64,000 nt of DNA. It comes from Pseudomonadota bacterium. Its GTDB lineage: Bacteria > Pseudomonadota > Gammaproteobacteria > Pseudomonadales > Pseudomonadaceae. The notes below the pieces were generated by a model. That model saw nothing but the letters and a program-made list of their open reading frames with translations, was not told the origin of the DNA and did not search any database. Position 1 is the first letter of the stretch, and each line of letters opens with the position of its first letter. The stretch covers positions 1 through 64,000 of the forward strand of contig JAEYXX010000161.1 of the NCBI GenBank assembly GCA_023431055.1. The letters are read 5' to 3'. Positions 1 through 9,505 of the stretch are shown piece after piece. Both the position numbers and the translations under genes were made by a program.

Positions 1-1404
1 CTCGACACCGCCTGCGCCCGCGTGGCCATCAGCCTGCACGCCGTGCCGGCCGAGGTCGACGATAGCCGCCGGCGTATCGAAGCCCTGGAAACCGAACTGC
101 AGATCATCGCCCGCGAGCATGCCATCGGCATCGACGTCAGCCTGCGTCAGGCCAACAGCGAGAGCCTGCTGACCGCCGAGCGCGAGCGTCTGGCCGAGCT
201 GGAAAGCCGCTGGGCCGAAGAGAAGCAACTGGTCGATGAACTGCTGGCCACCCGCGCCCGTTTGCGCGAAAGCGTGGGTGTGGTCGATCAGGACAGTGAC
301 AGCGACCACCAGAGCCTGCGCGCCCAACTGGTCGAACTGCAGCAGCGCCTGAGCCAGCTGCAGGGTGAAACTCCGCTGATTCTACCGACTGTCGACTACC
401 AGGCCGTGGCCTCCGTGGTAGCCGACTGGACCGGCATTCCGGTCGGGCGCATGGCGCGCAACGAGGTCGAGACCGTGCTCAACCTCGACAGCCTGCTGGG
501 CAAGCGCATCATCGGCCAGGACCACGCGCTGAAGATGATCGCCAAGCGCATCCAGACTTCCCGCGCCGGCCTCGACAACCCCAACAAGCCGATCGGCGTG
601 TTCATGCTCGCCGGCACCTCCGGCGTCGGCAAGACCGAAACCGCGCTGGCGCTGGCCGAGGCACTGTATGGCGGTGAGCAGAACCTGATCACCATCAACA
701 TGAGCGAATTCCAGGAGGCGCACACCGTCTCCACCCTCAAGGGTGCGCCGCCTGGCTACGTTGGCTACGGCGAAGGCGGCGTGCTGACCGAGGCGGTGCG
801 CCGCCGGCCGTACAGCGTGGTGCTGCTCGACGAGGTGGAAAAGGCCCACCCGGACGTGCACGAGATCTTCTTCCAGGTGTTCGACAAGGGCGTGATGGAA
901 GACGGCGAAGGGCGTCTGATCGACTTCAAGAACACCCTGATCCTGCTCACCACCAACGCCGGCACCGAACAGGTGGCGCGCCTGTGTCAGGACGCGGACA
1001 ACCTGCCCGACCCGGAAAGCATCGCCCGCGACCTGCGGCCGCCGCTGCTGGAGATTTTCCCGCCGGCGCTGCTCGGCCGTCTGGTAACCATCCCCTATTA
1101 CCCGCTCAGCGACGCCATGCTCAAGGCCATCACCCGCCTGCAGCTGGGGCGCATCAAGAAGCGCATCGAAAGCACCCATAAGGTGCCCTTCGACTACGAC
1201 GAGGCGGTGGTCGACCTGGTGGTTTCGCGCTGCACCGAAAGCGAGAGTGGCGGCCGGCAGATCGATGCCATTCTCACCAACGGCATGCTGCCGGACATGA
1301 GCCGCGAGTTCCTCACCCGCATGATGGAAGGCAAACCGCTGGCCGGTGTGCGCGTCAGTGTGGCCGACAACGACCTGAACTACAGCTTCGCCGACAACGC
1401 CTGA
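1..1404 (+). CDS. clpV: Type VI secretion AAA+ ATPase ClpV (TssH), C-terminal part, cut by window edge
   Basis: The frame is open from base 1, so the gene begins outside the window; 467 C-terminal residues are visible. ClpV is the cytoplasmic hexameric ATPase that extracts and recycles contracted TssB/TssC sheath. Visible parts are the coiled-coil middle domain (rich in Glu/Arg/Leu, first ~100 residues) and the second AAA+ module. That module has a Walker A (GTSGVGKTETA, near base 613), the pore-loop segment GAPPGYVGYGEGG, a Walker B (VVLLDEVEKAHPD, near base 817) and the sensor LLTTNAG. A C-terminal small domain follows. The ClpV-specific reading rather than ClpB rests on the vgrG directly downstream and on the sequence style. 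The rest of the T6SS cluster must lie to the left. Confidence 0.95.
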   Translation, partial: LDTACARVAISLHAVPAEVDDSRRRIEALETELQIIAREHAIGIDVSLRQANSESLLTAERERLAELESRWAEEKQLVDELLATRARLRESVGVVDQDSDSDHQSLRAQLVELQQRLSQLQGETPLILPTVDYQAVASVVADWTGIPVGRMARNEVETVLNLDSLLGKRIIGQDHALKMIAKRIQTSRAGLDNPNKPIGVFMLAGTSGVGKTETALALAEALYGGEQNLITINMSEFQEAHTVSTLKGAPPGYVGYGEGGVLTEAVRRRPYSVVLLDEVEKAHPDVHEIFFQVFDKGVMEDGEGRLIDFKNTLILLTTNAGTEQVARLCQDADNLPDPESIARDLRPPLLEIFPPALLGRLVTIPYYPLSDAMLKAITRLQLGRIKKRIESTHKVPFDYDEAVVDLVVSRCTESESGGRQIDAILTNGMLPDMSREFLTRMMEGKPLAGVRVSVADNDLNYSFADNA

Positions 1405-1462
1405 GCCCGAGCGCGGGTCGGCTAGCGCCGGCCCGCGCCATGGCAGGCCGGAACCTCGACCT

Positions 1463-3403
1463 ATGTTCTTCGCCCAATCTTCCCGCTTTGCCCGCATCAC
1501 CAGCCCGCTCGGGCCGGACGTTCTGCTGTTGCGCTCGATGCACGGCAGCGACGAGCTGGGCCGTCTGTTCGAGTACGAGCTGCAACTGGTGTCCCACGAT
1601 GCCAACCTCGATCTCAACCAGTTGCTCGGCAAGCCGCTGACGCTCTCCGTGCAACAGCATGGCGGCGGCGACCGGCATTTCCATGGCATCGTCGCTGCCT
1701 GCGGGCAGAGCGTCGACCGTGGCCAGTTCGCGGCTTATCGGGTCACCCTGCGGCCCTGGTTGTGGCTGCTCAGCCGTACCTCCGACTGCCGCATCTTCCA
1801 GCACATGAGCGTGCCGCAGATCATCAAGCAGGTGTTCCGCGACCTGGGTTTCTCCGATTTCGAAGACGCACTCAGTCGCCCCTATCGCGAGTGGGAGTAC
1901 TGCGTGCAGTACCGCGAAACCAGCTTCGACTTCGTCAGCCGGTTGATGGAAAAGGAGGGCATCTACTACTACTTCCGCCATGAGGCCGATCGCCACGTGC
2001 TGGTGCTCGCCGATGCCTACGGCGCCCATGTGCCGGCCCCCGGCTACGCCAGCGTGCCCTACTACCCGCCGGACGGGCAGCACCGCGAGCGCGACCACAT
2101 CAACGACTGGCAGCTGGCTCAGCACGTGCAGCCGGGCTCGATGGAGCTCAACGACTACGACTTCCAGCGCCCCAGCGCGCGCATCGACGTGCGCTCGGTC
2201 ATGCCGCGTCCGCACAGCGCCGGCGACTATCCGCTGTACGACTATCCCGGTACCTACGTGCAGAGCAGCGATGGCGAGCAGTACGCGCGCAATCGCATCG
2301 AGGCCCTGCAGAGCCTGCACGAGCGCGTCGAGGTCGGCGGCAGCGTGCGTGGCATCGCCTCGGGCAACCTGTTCAGCCTTACCGGCTTCGGCCGCGCCGA
2401 TCAGAACCGTGAGTACCTGGTGGTGTGTGCGCGCTATCACGTCGCTCAGGAATCCCTGGAGAGCGGCAGTGGCGGCGGTGGTCAGTTCGAGTGCCAGCTC
2501 ACCTGCACCGACGCCCAGCAGACCTTTCGTCCGCTGTGCGGCACGCCCAAGCCCATGGTGCAGGGGCCGCAGACCGCGGTGGTGGTCGGCCCCGCCGGCG
2601 AGGAGATCTGGACCGACCAGTACGGCCGGGTCAAGGTGCACTTCCACTGGGATCGTCACGACCAGTCCAACGAGAACAGCTCCTGCTGGATTCGCGTTTC
2701 GCAGTCCTGGGCCGGCAAGAACTGGGGCCATATCCAGATTCCGCGCATCGGCCAGGAGGTGATCGTCAGCTTCCTCGAAGGCGACCCCGACCAGCCGATC
2801 ATCACCGGCCGGGTCTACAACGCCGAGCAGACCGTGCCCTACGACCTGCCTGCCAACGCCACCCAGAGCGGTATCAAGAGCCGCTCCAGCAAGGGCGGCA
2901 CGCCGGCCAACTTCAACGAAATCCGCATGGAGGACAAGAAGGGCGCCGAGCAGCTGTACATCCACGCCGAGCGCAACCAGGACATCGTCGTCGAGGTGGA
3001 TGAAACCCACTCGGTGGGCAACAACCGGGTCAAGAGCATCGGCATGAACGAGACGGTGACCATCGGCAACAACCGCCTGCGCGCGGTGAAGCTCGACGAC
3101 GTGCTGCTGGTGGGCTCGACCAAGACCGACAGCATCAGCCAGAGCTACCTCATCGAGGTCGGCCAGAACCTGCGCCTGGTCTGCGGCAAGAGCATTCTCG
3201 AACTCAACGCCAGCGGCCAGATCAACCTCAGCGGCGTGGCGATCAACTTCCACGCCAGCGGCGACGCGGAATTCAACACAGGCGGCGTGCTCAACCTGAA
3301 CATCGGCGGCGGCCCTGGCGCCACTCCCGATGGTCAGGGTGAGCAGGGCAGCATCGATGCAGCCGTCAAATCCCTGTTCGGGCAAGAGAAAGGAAACGCC
3401 TGA
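1463..3403 (+). CDS. vgrG: T6SS spike protein VgrG (TssI)
   Basis: 646 residues, forming the trimeric spike tip of the T6SS tube. The N-terminal ~380 residues are the gp27-like base. A gp5-like OB-fold follows (EEIWTDQYGRVKVHFHWDR, then SCWIRVSQSWAGKNWG and PRIGQEVIVSFLEGDPDQP). The C-terminal part has short repeats of a beta-helix needle (EVDETHSVGNNR, MNETVTIGNN). The protein ends soon after the needle, so there is no enzymatic extension and cargo is most likely carried by the PAAR-Rhs protein downstream. It lies 58 bases after clpV, and its TGA shares one base with the ATG of the chaperone gene, implying translational coupling. Confidence 0.95.
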   Translation: MFFAQSSRFARITSPLGPDVLLLRSMHGSDELGRLFEYELQLVSHDANLDLNQLLGKPLTLSVQQHGGGDRHFHGIVAACGQSVDRGQFAAYRVTLRPWLWLLSRTSDCRIFQHMSVPQIIKQVFRDLGFSDFEDALSRPYREWEYCVQYRETSFDFVSRLMEKEGIYYYFRHEADRHVLVLADAYGAHVPAPGYASVPYYPPDGQHRERDHINDWQLAQHVQPGSMELNDYDFQRPSARIDVRSVMPRPHSAGDYPLYDYPGTYVQSSDGEQYARNRIEALQSLHERVEVGGSVRGIASGNLFSLTGFGRADQNREYLVVCARYHVAQESLESGSGGGGQFECQLTCTDAQQTFRPLCGTPKPMVQGPQTAVVVGPAGEEIWTDQYGRVKVHFHWDRHDQSNENSSCWIRVSQSWAGKNWGHIQIPRIGQEVIVSFLEGDPDQPIITGRVYNAEQTVPYDLPANATQSGIKSRSSKGGTPANFNEIRMEDKKGAEQLYIHAERNQDIVVEVDETHSVGNNRVKSIGMNETVTIGNNRLRAVKLDDVLLVGSTKTDSISQSYLIEVGQNLRLVCGKSILELNASGQINLSGVAINFHASGDAEFNTGGVLNLNIGGGPGATPDGQGEQGSIDAAVKSLFGQEKGNA

Positions 3404-3831
3404 TGAGCTACACCACCCAAGAACTGAGCCTGCAATTGCCCACCGAAGAGGTTCAGGACGGCACCATCAATATCCTGCGTTTCCCTGCCCTGGGCACCTC
3501 GCTGGTGATCACCCGCGGCAACCTGGGTGCGGACGAAACCCTGCGCAGCCACTTCGAGGCCCAGGTCGCCAAGCTGGCGAAACAGGTCAAGGATCTGCGC
3601 TGCAGCGCCCTGCAGGATGTTCAGGTCGGCCCGGCCCAGGCCATCGTCGGCGTCGAGCTGCGCAGCCAGTTCAGCAAGGGGCCGGAGCAGGTCTACCAGT
3701 TCCAGCTTGGCGTGTTGCTGGCCGATGGTCGTCGCCTGCTTGCACTCAGCTACGTCAAGCCGACGCCGCTCGATGATGCCGACGCCGCGCACTGGGCGCA
3801 GATCAAGCAAAGCCTCAGCCTCAACGGATGA
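3403..3831 (+). CDS. DcrB/DUF1795 (Eag-type) T6SS effector chaperone
   Basis: 142 residues with no signal peptide. The sequence (start MSYTTQELSLQLPTEEVQDG, centre LRFPALGTSLVITRGNL, end ALSYVKPTPLDDADAAHW) fits the DUF1795/EagT6 family. These cytosolic dimers shield the hydrophobic N-terminal segments of PAAR-Rhs effectors and help load them on VgrG. Position agrees: it sits between vgrG (1-base overlap) and the Rhs gene (6-base gap), and the Rhs protein begins with the transmembrane-like segments such chaperones bind. The assignment to the family is by pattern and context; partner specificity is inferred. Confidence 0.88.
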   Translation: MSYTTQELSLQLPTEEVQDGTINILRFPALGTSLVITRGNLGADETLRSHFEAQVAKLAKQVKDLRCSALQDVQVGPAQAIVGVELRSQFSKGPEQVYQFQLGVLLADGRRLLALSYVKPTPLDDADAAHWAQIKQSLSLNG

Positions 3832-3837
3832 CCTGCG

Positions 3838-6800
3838 ATGTCTGATGCGCTCTGGGCCGCCCGGCTCGGCGACGATCTGCTGCACACCACACTGCTCGCC
3901 GACATCGTCGGCGGCGTGCTGGAAGTGGCGGCTTATGCGGCCATCACCGCCGTGGCCTGTGCCGCGATAGTCGCCGCCACCGGCCTGACCGTCCTTACCG
4001 GCGGTCTCGGTGGCTTTGTTCTCGCTGCAGTAGTAGGTATCGCCGTGGGGGTCGGCATGAACAAAACCGGCTGGGACAAGGGTCTCACGACCCTCTGCGA
4101 AGGCCTGGGCAACGCCATCTCCCCGCCCAATGTTCAGGCCAAGATCGTTACCGGCGCCAACAAGACCAAAACCAACGGCATGCCTTCCGCGCGCGCCGCT
4201 GGCAAGCTGGGTAGCGCTGCTGCGCCGTCCGGCACCGAGCTGGAGCAGGCGCCGCCCGCCGAGGAGCCGGAGCCGAGCTTCCTGGACATGGCCAAGAGCT
4301 TCTTCAGTGAGATGTGGCAGCCGACGGTTGCCCAGCCGGCACCCGGCGTCATCCCCTGCCCGCTGGATGCCATCGAGTGCAAGAAGCATCCGCCGATGCC
4401 GGTGCAGCTGCTGGCCGAAGGCTCGATCAAGGTCAGCATCGAAGGCCAGCCGGCAGTGCGCAGCGGTGATCGCAGCACCTGCGAGGCCACGGTGGTGGAA
4501 AGCGGCAACATTTCGCCGAACGTGCGCATTGGTGGCGACGCCGTGGTGGTGCAGCCGATTCGCAGCGGCAAGACGCCCGGCATCGGCCTTGCCCTGGCCG
4601 TGCTCATGGCGTTGCGCGGTAACCCGCGCAAGCTGTGCAGCAAGCTGCCCTGCCTGGCCGCTGGTTTCGTCGGCAACATGGCCATGGGTGGCGCGACCGC
4701 CTATGCCACCAACGCCATCTCCAACGCCCTCGGCTCGGCCAGCAGTGGTGCACCCAACCCGGTGCACGCCAGCACCGGGGCCAAGGTGCTCGGTGAAGAC
4801 GACGACCTCGACTTCGTCCTGCCGGGGCTGATGCCCATCGAGTGGCAGCGTTTCTACAGCAGCCGCGATGAGCGTCGTGACGGCCTGCTGGGTGCCGGCT
4901 GGAGCCTGCCGTTCGAGATCGCCGTGCAGGTACGCGCCCACTCGCAGGGTAGCGAAGCGCTGACCTATATCGACGAGCAGGGCCGCCCCATCGAGATCGG
5001 CAGCCTGCCACCGGGCGATGCCTGCTACAGCCCGGGCGAAGGCTTGAGCTTCCGCCGTGATGACAGCGGTGCACTGCTGGTGGAAAGCGTCGATGGCCTC
5101 TACCGCCTGTTCGAGCCTCTGCCTGAAGCGCCACAGCGGCTGCGCCTGAGCAAGCTGGGTGATCGCAACGACAACCGCCTGCTGCTCGAATACGACGCCG
5201 CTGGACGGCTACGCGCCGTGCGCGATGGCCATAACCAGCTGTGCATCGAACTGATTGCCGACGCCCGCCACCCGCAGCGCCTGGGCCGGGTCGAGCGCCT
5301 GTTCGCCGATGAGCGGCGCGAGGTGCTGGTCGCTTACGCCTATGACGCACAGGGTGATCTCAGCGAAGTCCGCGACGACAAGGGCCAGTTGCTGCGTCGC
5401 TTCGTCTACGACAGTGGTCGTCGTCTGATCGAACACCAGCGTCCCACCGGTCTGCGCTGCTTTTACGAGTGGGGTGAGTTTCAGGGTGCCGATGGCCGCG
5501 AATGGCGGGTGACACGGCACTGGACAGACGACGGCGACGAATACCGGCTGCAGTACGATCTGGATGCGGGCATCACCCGGGTCACCGATGGCCTTGGTCG
5601 CACCAGCGAACGTCACTGGAACATCCAGTACCAGATCACCCGCTATCGCGACGCCCTCGGCCAGCTCTGGCTGTTCGAATGGAACGACGAACGCCAGCTG
5701 CTGGCCGCCGTAGCACCGGACGGCGCGCGTTGGCAATTCGCCTATGACGAATCCGGCAACCTCTGCGAAACCCTCGACCCGCTGGGGCGTCGTGACTTCA
5801 CTAAGTGGCTCGGCCACTGGTCGCTGCCGGAAGCCGAGACCGACGCTGCCGGCAATGCCTGGCAGTACCGCTACGACAAGCGCGGCAACTGCATCGCCGA
5901 GATCGACCCGCTGGGCCATGTCACCCGCTACCGCTACGACACCAGCGGCCTGCCGGTGGAGATCATCGACGCCAGCGGCAAGCGCAAGACCCTGCGCTGG
6001 AACGCCCTCGGCCAGCTCACCGAGCAGGTCGACTGTTCCGGCTACCCGACGCGCTTCGCCTACGACGAGCGCGGCAACCTGGTGCAGATCACCGATGCCC
6101 TCGGCGAGATCACCCGCTACCACTACGACAGCCAGGGACGCCTGCTGCAGACGCAACTCGCCGACGGCCGCTGCGAGGAGTTTCAACGCGACGCCATCGG
6201 CCAGCTCAGCGCCTACCTCGACCCTGCCGGCAAGCCCGTGCGCTATCGCTATGACCGCCGTGGCCAGGTGCGTCAGCGCATCGATGCCCTGGGCCGCAGC
6301 GTCGGCTTCGAATATGATCCCTATGGCCGCCTGCTCGCCCTGAGCAACGAGAACGACGAGCGCTACCGCTTCACCTGGGACGTGCTCGACCGTCTCACCG
6401 CCCAGCATGACCTAGACGACAGCGCCCGCCATTACCGCTACGACCCGCAGGGCAACCTGATCGCCCTGGCCTATACCCCGGCCCCACACGGCACCGGCCT
6501 GGGTAGCGTCCCGGAGGCGCCGCCGGCCCCGATCATCCACCGCTTCGAGCGCGATGTCGTGGGCCGGATGATCGCCAAGCACACCGATGACGGTCGCACC
6601 GAATACGCCTACGACCCGCTCGATCGCCTGACTGGCGTCGACTTCACCGCGGCTGACGGCCAGGTGCAGTCGCTGGCCTTCGCCTACGACGCTCTTGGCC
6701 AATTGCTCAGCGAGCAGAGCGCCGCTGGCGCCCTGCAGCATGCCTACGATGAGCTCGGCAACCTGCTGGAAACGCAACTGCCTGACCAGCGCCGCATCCG

Positions 6801-8283
6801 CCGCCTGTACTACGGCAGCGGCCACCTGCAACTGCTCAGCCTGGACGATCAACTGGTCAGCCGCTTCGAACGCGACCGCCTGCACCGCGAGGTGCTGCGC
6901 ACCCAGGGGCAGCTCGTTACCCGCAGCCAGTACGACCGCACCGGACGTCTCACTGCGCGCCTGCGTCGGCGTCTGGAAACGCCCGTGCAACTGCCGGCCG
7001 AAGCCGAGCGGCGCTATGCCTTTGATCCCAGCGACAACCTGATCGGCCGCCTCGACCGTGACCCGGCCAGCCAGCGCGAACAGAAGCAGCAGCTGCACTA
7101 CGACGCCAGCGGGCGCATCATCGCCAGCCAGGACCTGATTCGCGGCAATCTGGAAACCTACAGCTACGACGCCGCTGCCAACCTGCTCCACCCGGTCGGC
7201 TTTGATGCCGCCAGCAGCGGCTGGGTGCGCCACAACAAACTGCTCACCTACCAGGACAAGCGCTACCGTTACGACGCCTTCGGCCGCCTGGTGGAAAAAC
7301 GCAGCGGCCGTCACCAGGTGCAGCGCCTGAGCTACGACGCCGAACACCGCGTGCGGGACGTCACCAACAACGACGGCAGCCGCGTGGTCATGCACTACGA
7401 TCCGCTTGGCCGGCGTATCGGCAAAAGCCACTACGATGCCCGCGGCGTGCTGCTCGGCCAGACCGACTTCACCTGGGATGGCCTGCGCCTGCTCAGCGAG
7501 ACCCGCAACGGCCGACACAGCCTCTACCTCTACGACGAAGGCAGCTACGACCCGCTGGCGCGCGTCGACGGCCAGGGCGAACACGCCCGCCTGCGCTACT
7601 ACCACACCGATCCAAACGGCTTACCGCAGCAACTCACCGAAGACGATGGCCGCTGCATCTGGCAGGCCCGTTATCAAGTCTGGGGCAACACCCTGGCCGA
7701 ACAGCAGGAAAGCTTCTTTGTCGAAGAGCAGAACCTGCGCTTCCAGGGCCAGTACCTGGACCGCGAAACGGGGCTGCACTACAACACCTTCAGGTTCTAC
7801 GATCCGGATATCGGACGGTTTATCAGCCCGGATCCGATTGGGTTGAACGGTGGTCTGAATTTTTACGCCTACAGTCCCAACCCGTTTGGGTGGATTGATC
7901 CATTGGGCTTGTCTTGCCGCCTGAACTACGTTGGCAGAACCCCTGGAAAAAATAGCCGTACGGGCAAAGCGGTGATAGCGCGGATGCGAGCCGAAGGCAA
8001 GATCATCGGTACCGGGAAAAACATGAGGTTCCAGAGTACTGATAAAAAATGGTATTCGATTAAAGACGCTGATATGGCTCATAAAACCGATGCTGTTAAG
8101 TATTGGAACTCAAAAGGCGGTTTTCATGGTGCCAAAACCAAAGAGGTGAGGGGGTGGATGCGTGACCCCGACAATTATGAGCTGGAATACTATTCCCATA
8201 ACCGGTCCAAAGGCGCGCTCCTGACGGACAGGTACCGGGATCCCGGCGATTTTATTGGCCCCGCAGAAAAGCCCATTTATTAG
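3838..8283 (+). CDS. PAAR-domain Rhs effector with C-terminal GH-E-type nuclease tip
   Basis: 1481 residues. Order of parts: hydrophobic prePAAR segments (about residues 20-75), a PAAR domain (about 160-240, with GQPAVRSGDRSTCEA), then the long YD-repeat shell starting near DLDFVLPGLMPIEWQRFYSS. The shell ends with the Rhs core signature (YDPDIGRFISPDPIGLNGG, then NPFGWIDPLGL ending near residue 1358). The last ~123 residues are the variable toxin. They carry DADMAHKTDAVKYWN (about 1410-1424), VRGWMRDPDNYELE and HNRSKG (N1455-R-S), the pattern of the HNH/Endonuclease VII-like GH-E nucleases. Base composition falls abruptly toward A+T at the toxin junction (about base 7915), as expected for an exchangeable tip. 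It is likely delivered by the VgrG upstream with the Eag chaperone's help. Confidence 0.93.
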   Translation: MSDALWAARLGDDLLHTTLLADIVGGVLEVAAYAAITAVACAAIVAATGLTVLTGGLGGFVLAAVVGIAVGVGMNKTGWDKGLTTLCEGLGNAISPPNVQAKIVTGANKTKTNGMPSARAAGKLGSAAAPSGTELEQAPPAEEPEPSFLDMAKSFFSEMWQPTVAQPAPGVIPCPLDAIECKKHPPMPVQLLAEGSIKVSIEGQPAVRSGDRSTCEATVVESGNISPNVRIGGDAVVVQPIRSGKTPGIGLALAVLMALRGNPRKLCSKLPCLAAGFVGNMAMGGATAYATNAISNALGSASSGAPNPVHASTGAKVLGEDDDLDFVLPGLMPIEWQRFYSSRDERRDGLLGAGWSLPFEIAVQVRAHSQGSEALTYIDEQGRPIEIGSLPPGDACYSPGEGLSFRRDDSGALLVESVDGLYRLFEPLPEAPQRLRLSKLGDRNDNRLLLEYDAAGRLRAVRDGHNQLCIELIADARHPQRLGRVERLFADERREVLVAYAYDAQGDLSEVRDDKGQLLRRFVYDSGRRLIEHQRPTGLRCFYEWGEFQGADGREWRVTRHWTDDGDEYRLQYDLDAGITRVTDGLGRTSERHWNIQYQITRYRDALGQLWLFEWNDERQLLAAVAPDGARWQFAYDESGNLCETLDPLGRRDFTKWLGHWSLPEAETDAAGNAWQYRYDKRGNCIAEIDPLGHVTRYRYDTSGLPVEIIDASGKRKTLRWNALGQLTEQVDCSGYPTRFAYDERGNLVQITDALGEITRYHYDSQGRLLQTQLADGRCEEFQRDAIGQLSAYLDPAGKPVRYRYDRRGQVRQRIDALGRSVGFEYDPYGRLLALSNENDERYRFTWDVLDRLTAQHDLDDSARHYRYDPQGNLIALAYTPAPHGTGLGSVPEAPPAPIIHRFERDVVGRMIAKHTDDGRTEYAYDPLDRLTGVDFTAADGQVQSLAFAYDALGQLLSEQSAAGALQHAYDELGNLLETQLPDQRRIRRLYYGSGHLQLLSLDDQLVSRFERDRLHREVLRTQGQLVTRSQYDRTGRLTARLRRRLETPVQLPAEAERRYAFDPSDNLIGRLDRDPASQREQKQQLHYDASGRIIASQDLIRGNLETYSYDAAANLLHPVGFDAASSGWVRHNKLLTYQDKRYRYDAFGRLVEKRSGRHQVQRLSYDAEHRVRDVTNNDGSRVVMHYDPLGRRIGKSHYDARGVLLGQTDFTWDGLRLLSETRNGRHSLYLYDEGSYDPLARVDGQGEHARLRYYHTDPNGLPQQLTEDDGRCIWQARYQVWGNTLAEQQESFFVEEQNLRFQGQYLDRETGLHYNTFRFYDPDIGRFISPDPIGLNGGLNFYAYSPNPFGWIDPLGLSCRLNYVGRTPGKNSRTGKAVIARMRAEGKIIGTGKNMRFQSTDKKWYSIKDADMAHKTDAVKYWNSKGGFHGAKTKEVRGWMRDPDNYELEYYSHNRSKGALLTDRYRDPGDFIGPAEKPIY

Positions 8284-8298
8284 TAAAGGACCGGCGTG

Positions 8299-8733
8299 AT
8301 GAAAGACCTGGCAGACGTGAACTCGACACTCGCAGACGAAATAATGTGCGTCATGGCATCGGGTAACGAACTTGATGAGCAAAACAAAAAAGAACAAGCT
8401 CAAGCCCATTACCAGAAGGCTTGGGACTTGCTTCCTGAGCCCAAATTGGAGTGGACACCCTTGTCATCGTGGGTCACAGGTTCGTTTTTCAATCTGCATT
8501 TCGACAATGGGGATTTCGAGGCGGCCAAGCACTGGGCACAAAAGACCTTGGATGGGCGGGAGTCGGATATCGATACAGGGCCGTTGATTAACTTGGGAAT
8601 GGTCTACTTTGAACTGGGAGACCAAGCCCAAGCCTACAAATACTTCAATGAAGCCTACAACTTTGGCAAGGCGCGAGCTTTTCAGGAACGGCCCAAAAAA
8701 TACCTGAAATTCTACCTGGAAAAAAAGCCCTGA
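8299..8733 (+). CDS. TPR-like protein, probable immunity to the Rhs GH-E nuclease
   Basis: 144 residues from the ATG at 8299, preceded by AAAGGA eight bases upstream; a GTG one codon earlier is less well placed. The protein is hydrophilic and all-helical in appearance. It has two tetratricopeptide-like units (QAQAHYQKAWDLLPEP and PLINLGMVYFELGDQAQAYKYFNEAYNFGKA). It starts 15 bases after the Rhs stop, the standard place for the cognate immunity gene, and shares the low GC of the toxin tip. The immunity role is inferred from position; I do not recognise a named Imm family. Confidence 0.75.
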   Translation: MKDLADVNSTLADEIMCVMASGNELDEQNKKEQAQAHYQKAWDLLPEPKLEWTPLSSWVTGSFFNLHFDNGDFEAAKHWAQKTLDGRESDIDTGPLINLGMVYFELGDQAQAYKYFNEAYNFGKARAFQERPKKYLKFYLEKKP

Positions 8734-8748
8734 ACAAAGCTTCATTTT

Positions 8749-8819
8749 GCGAAAAGGGGACAGATTTAATTTCGGCCACTAGTGTTGTGGTTCAATAAAT
8801 AAATCTGTCCCCTTTTCGC
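8749..8819. repeat. Inverted-repeat element, GGGGACAGATTTA type, copy 1
   Basis: Perfect 20-bp arms at 8749-8768 and 8800-8819 (GCGAAAAGGGGACAGATTTA and its complement) enclose a 31-base centre. The AAAAGGGGACAGATTTATTT core is, from memory, a recurrent intergenic motif in gammaproteobacteria, often beside REP-associated Y1 tyrosine transposases. No transposase is present here, so if mobile it is non-autonomous. A decayed second copy lies at 9506-9565. The hairpin could also stop transcription after the immunity gene. Confidence 0.85.
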
Positions 8820-8848
8820 TTAAATCCTTAGGGCGTTGTAAATAAATT

Positions 8849-9455
8849 ATGGATATATACACAATAACCCCATGCGATAAAGAGGAAGGCTTTATATGGT
8901 TTGGGGGGCTATATTTTTAAGTCTGAATGGCCAAGAAATTCGGATGGCGAATATTTGGCACTTATACTTACTATCGACTGTAAATAAATAAAAACAGAAA
9001 CTGGATATGCCAGCCTCCCGGATGATGGGTTTATCCATGTATTCTCTACATATGACAGCAATACATATTTTCTAGACTTAATAACATATGATGACGCTCT
9101 AAAGCAGAGTACAGAGCAATCTCCAGGTTACACATTGGTTGTTCATTCTACATCTAGAGAGAAAACTTTAGCTCCTGGCATAAAAATTCCACGAAAAAAT
9201 GCAGAGTTAAAACTAAAGCAAGTTTATCCGAATACCAACTATGTAGGTTCCTTGTTGGCGCAGAAGTCAGTTGGTAGGCCGCTATCTAGAGAACTTGAAA
9301 CGGATTATTATTTTCTAGGGCAAATATATTCCTCTGACTGCCCAGCTCCATACCAAGACGCCTTGTATCTTACTGATGCAACGGCATGTCTACTGATGAA
9401 GAAGAAATCAGAAAGAAATGGACAAGTAGGGATGTTTTTTGTGTGTGAGTCGTAA
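8849..9455 (+). pseudogene. Broken DUF1963/YwqG-like gene (candidate orphan immunity)
   Basis: Three pieces read as one protein. An ATG at 8849 gives MDIYTITPCDKEEGFIWFGG. The frame is lost at a run of six G (8903-8908); removing one G continues as YIFKSEWPRNSDGEYLALI up to an in-frame TAA at 8985-8987. The same frame then continues without a start codon (ETGYASLPDDGFIHVFSTYD) to the stop ending at 9455. The layout FGG..WP..G......ID...LP..G...VF resembles DUF1963/YwqG proteins, which occur among polymorphic-toxin immunity families. With a frameshift plus a nonsense codon it is probably non-functional. GC is low, unlike the core genome. Confidence 0.7.
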
Positions 9456-9505
9456 AGCGAATATTTGGGTGGAACACGAATGTTCTGAATATTCGGGGCA
9501 CGGAT

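Noticed and set aside
1355..3385. Very long open frame on the minus strand across vgrG (676 codons)
   Set aside because: It mirrors the real vgrG frame. High-GC third positions open the complementary frame; the translation has no recognisable domain and shows the Val/Ala/Leu/His-rich bias of shadows. The same holds for 382-1689, 3334-4941, 5209-6408 and 6412-7605.
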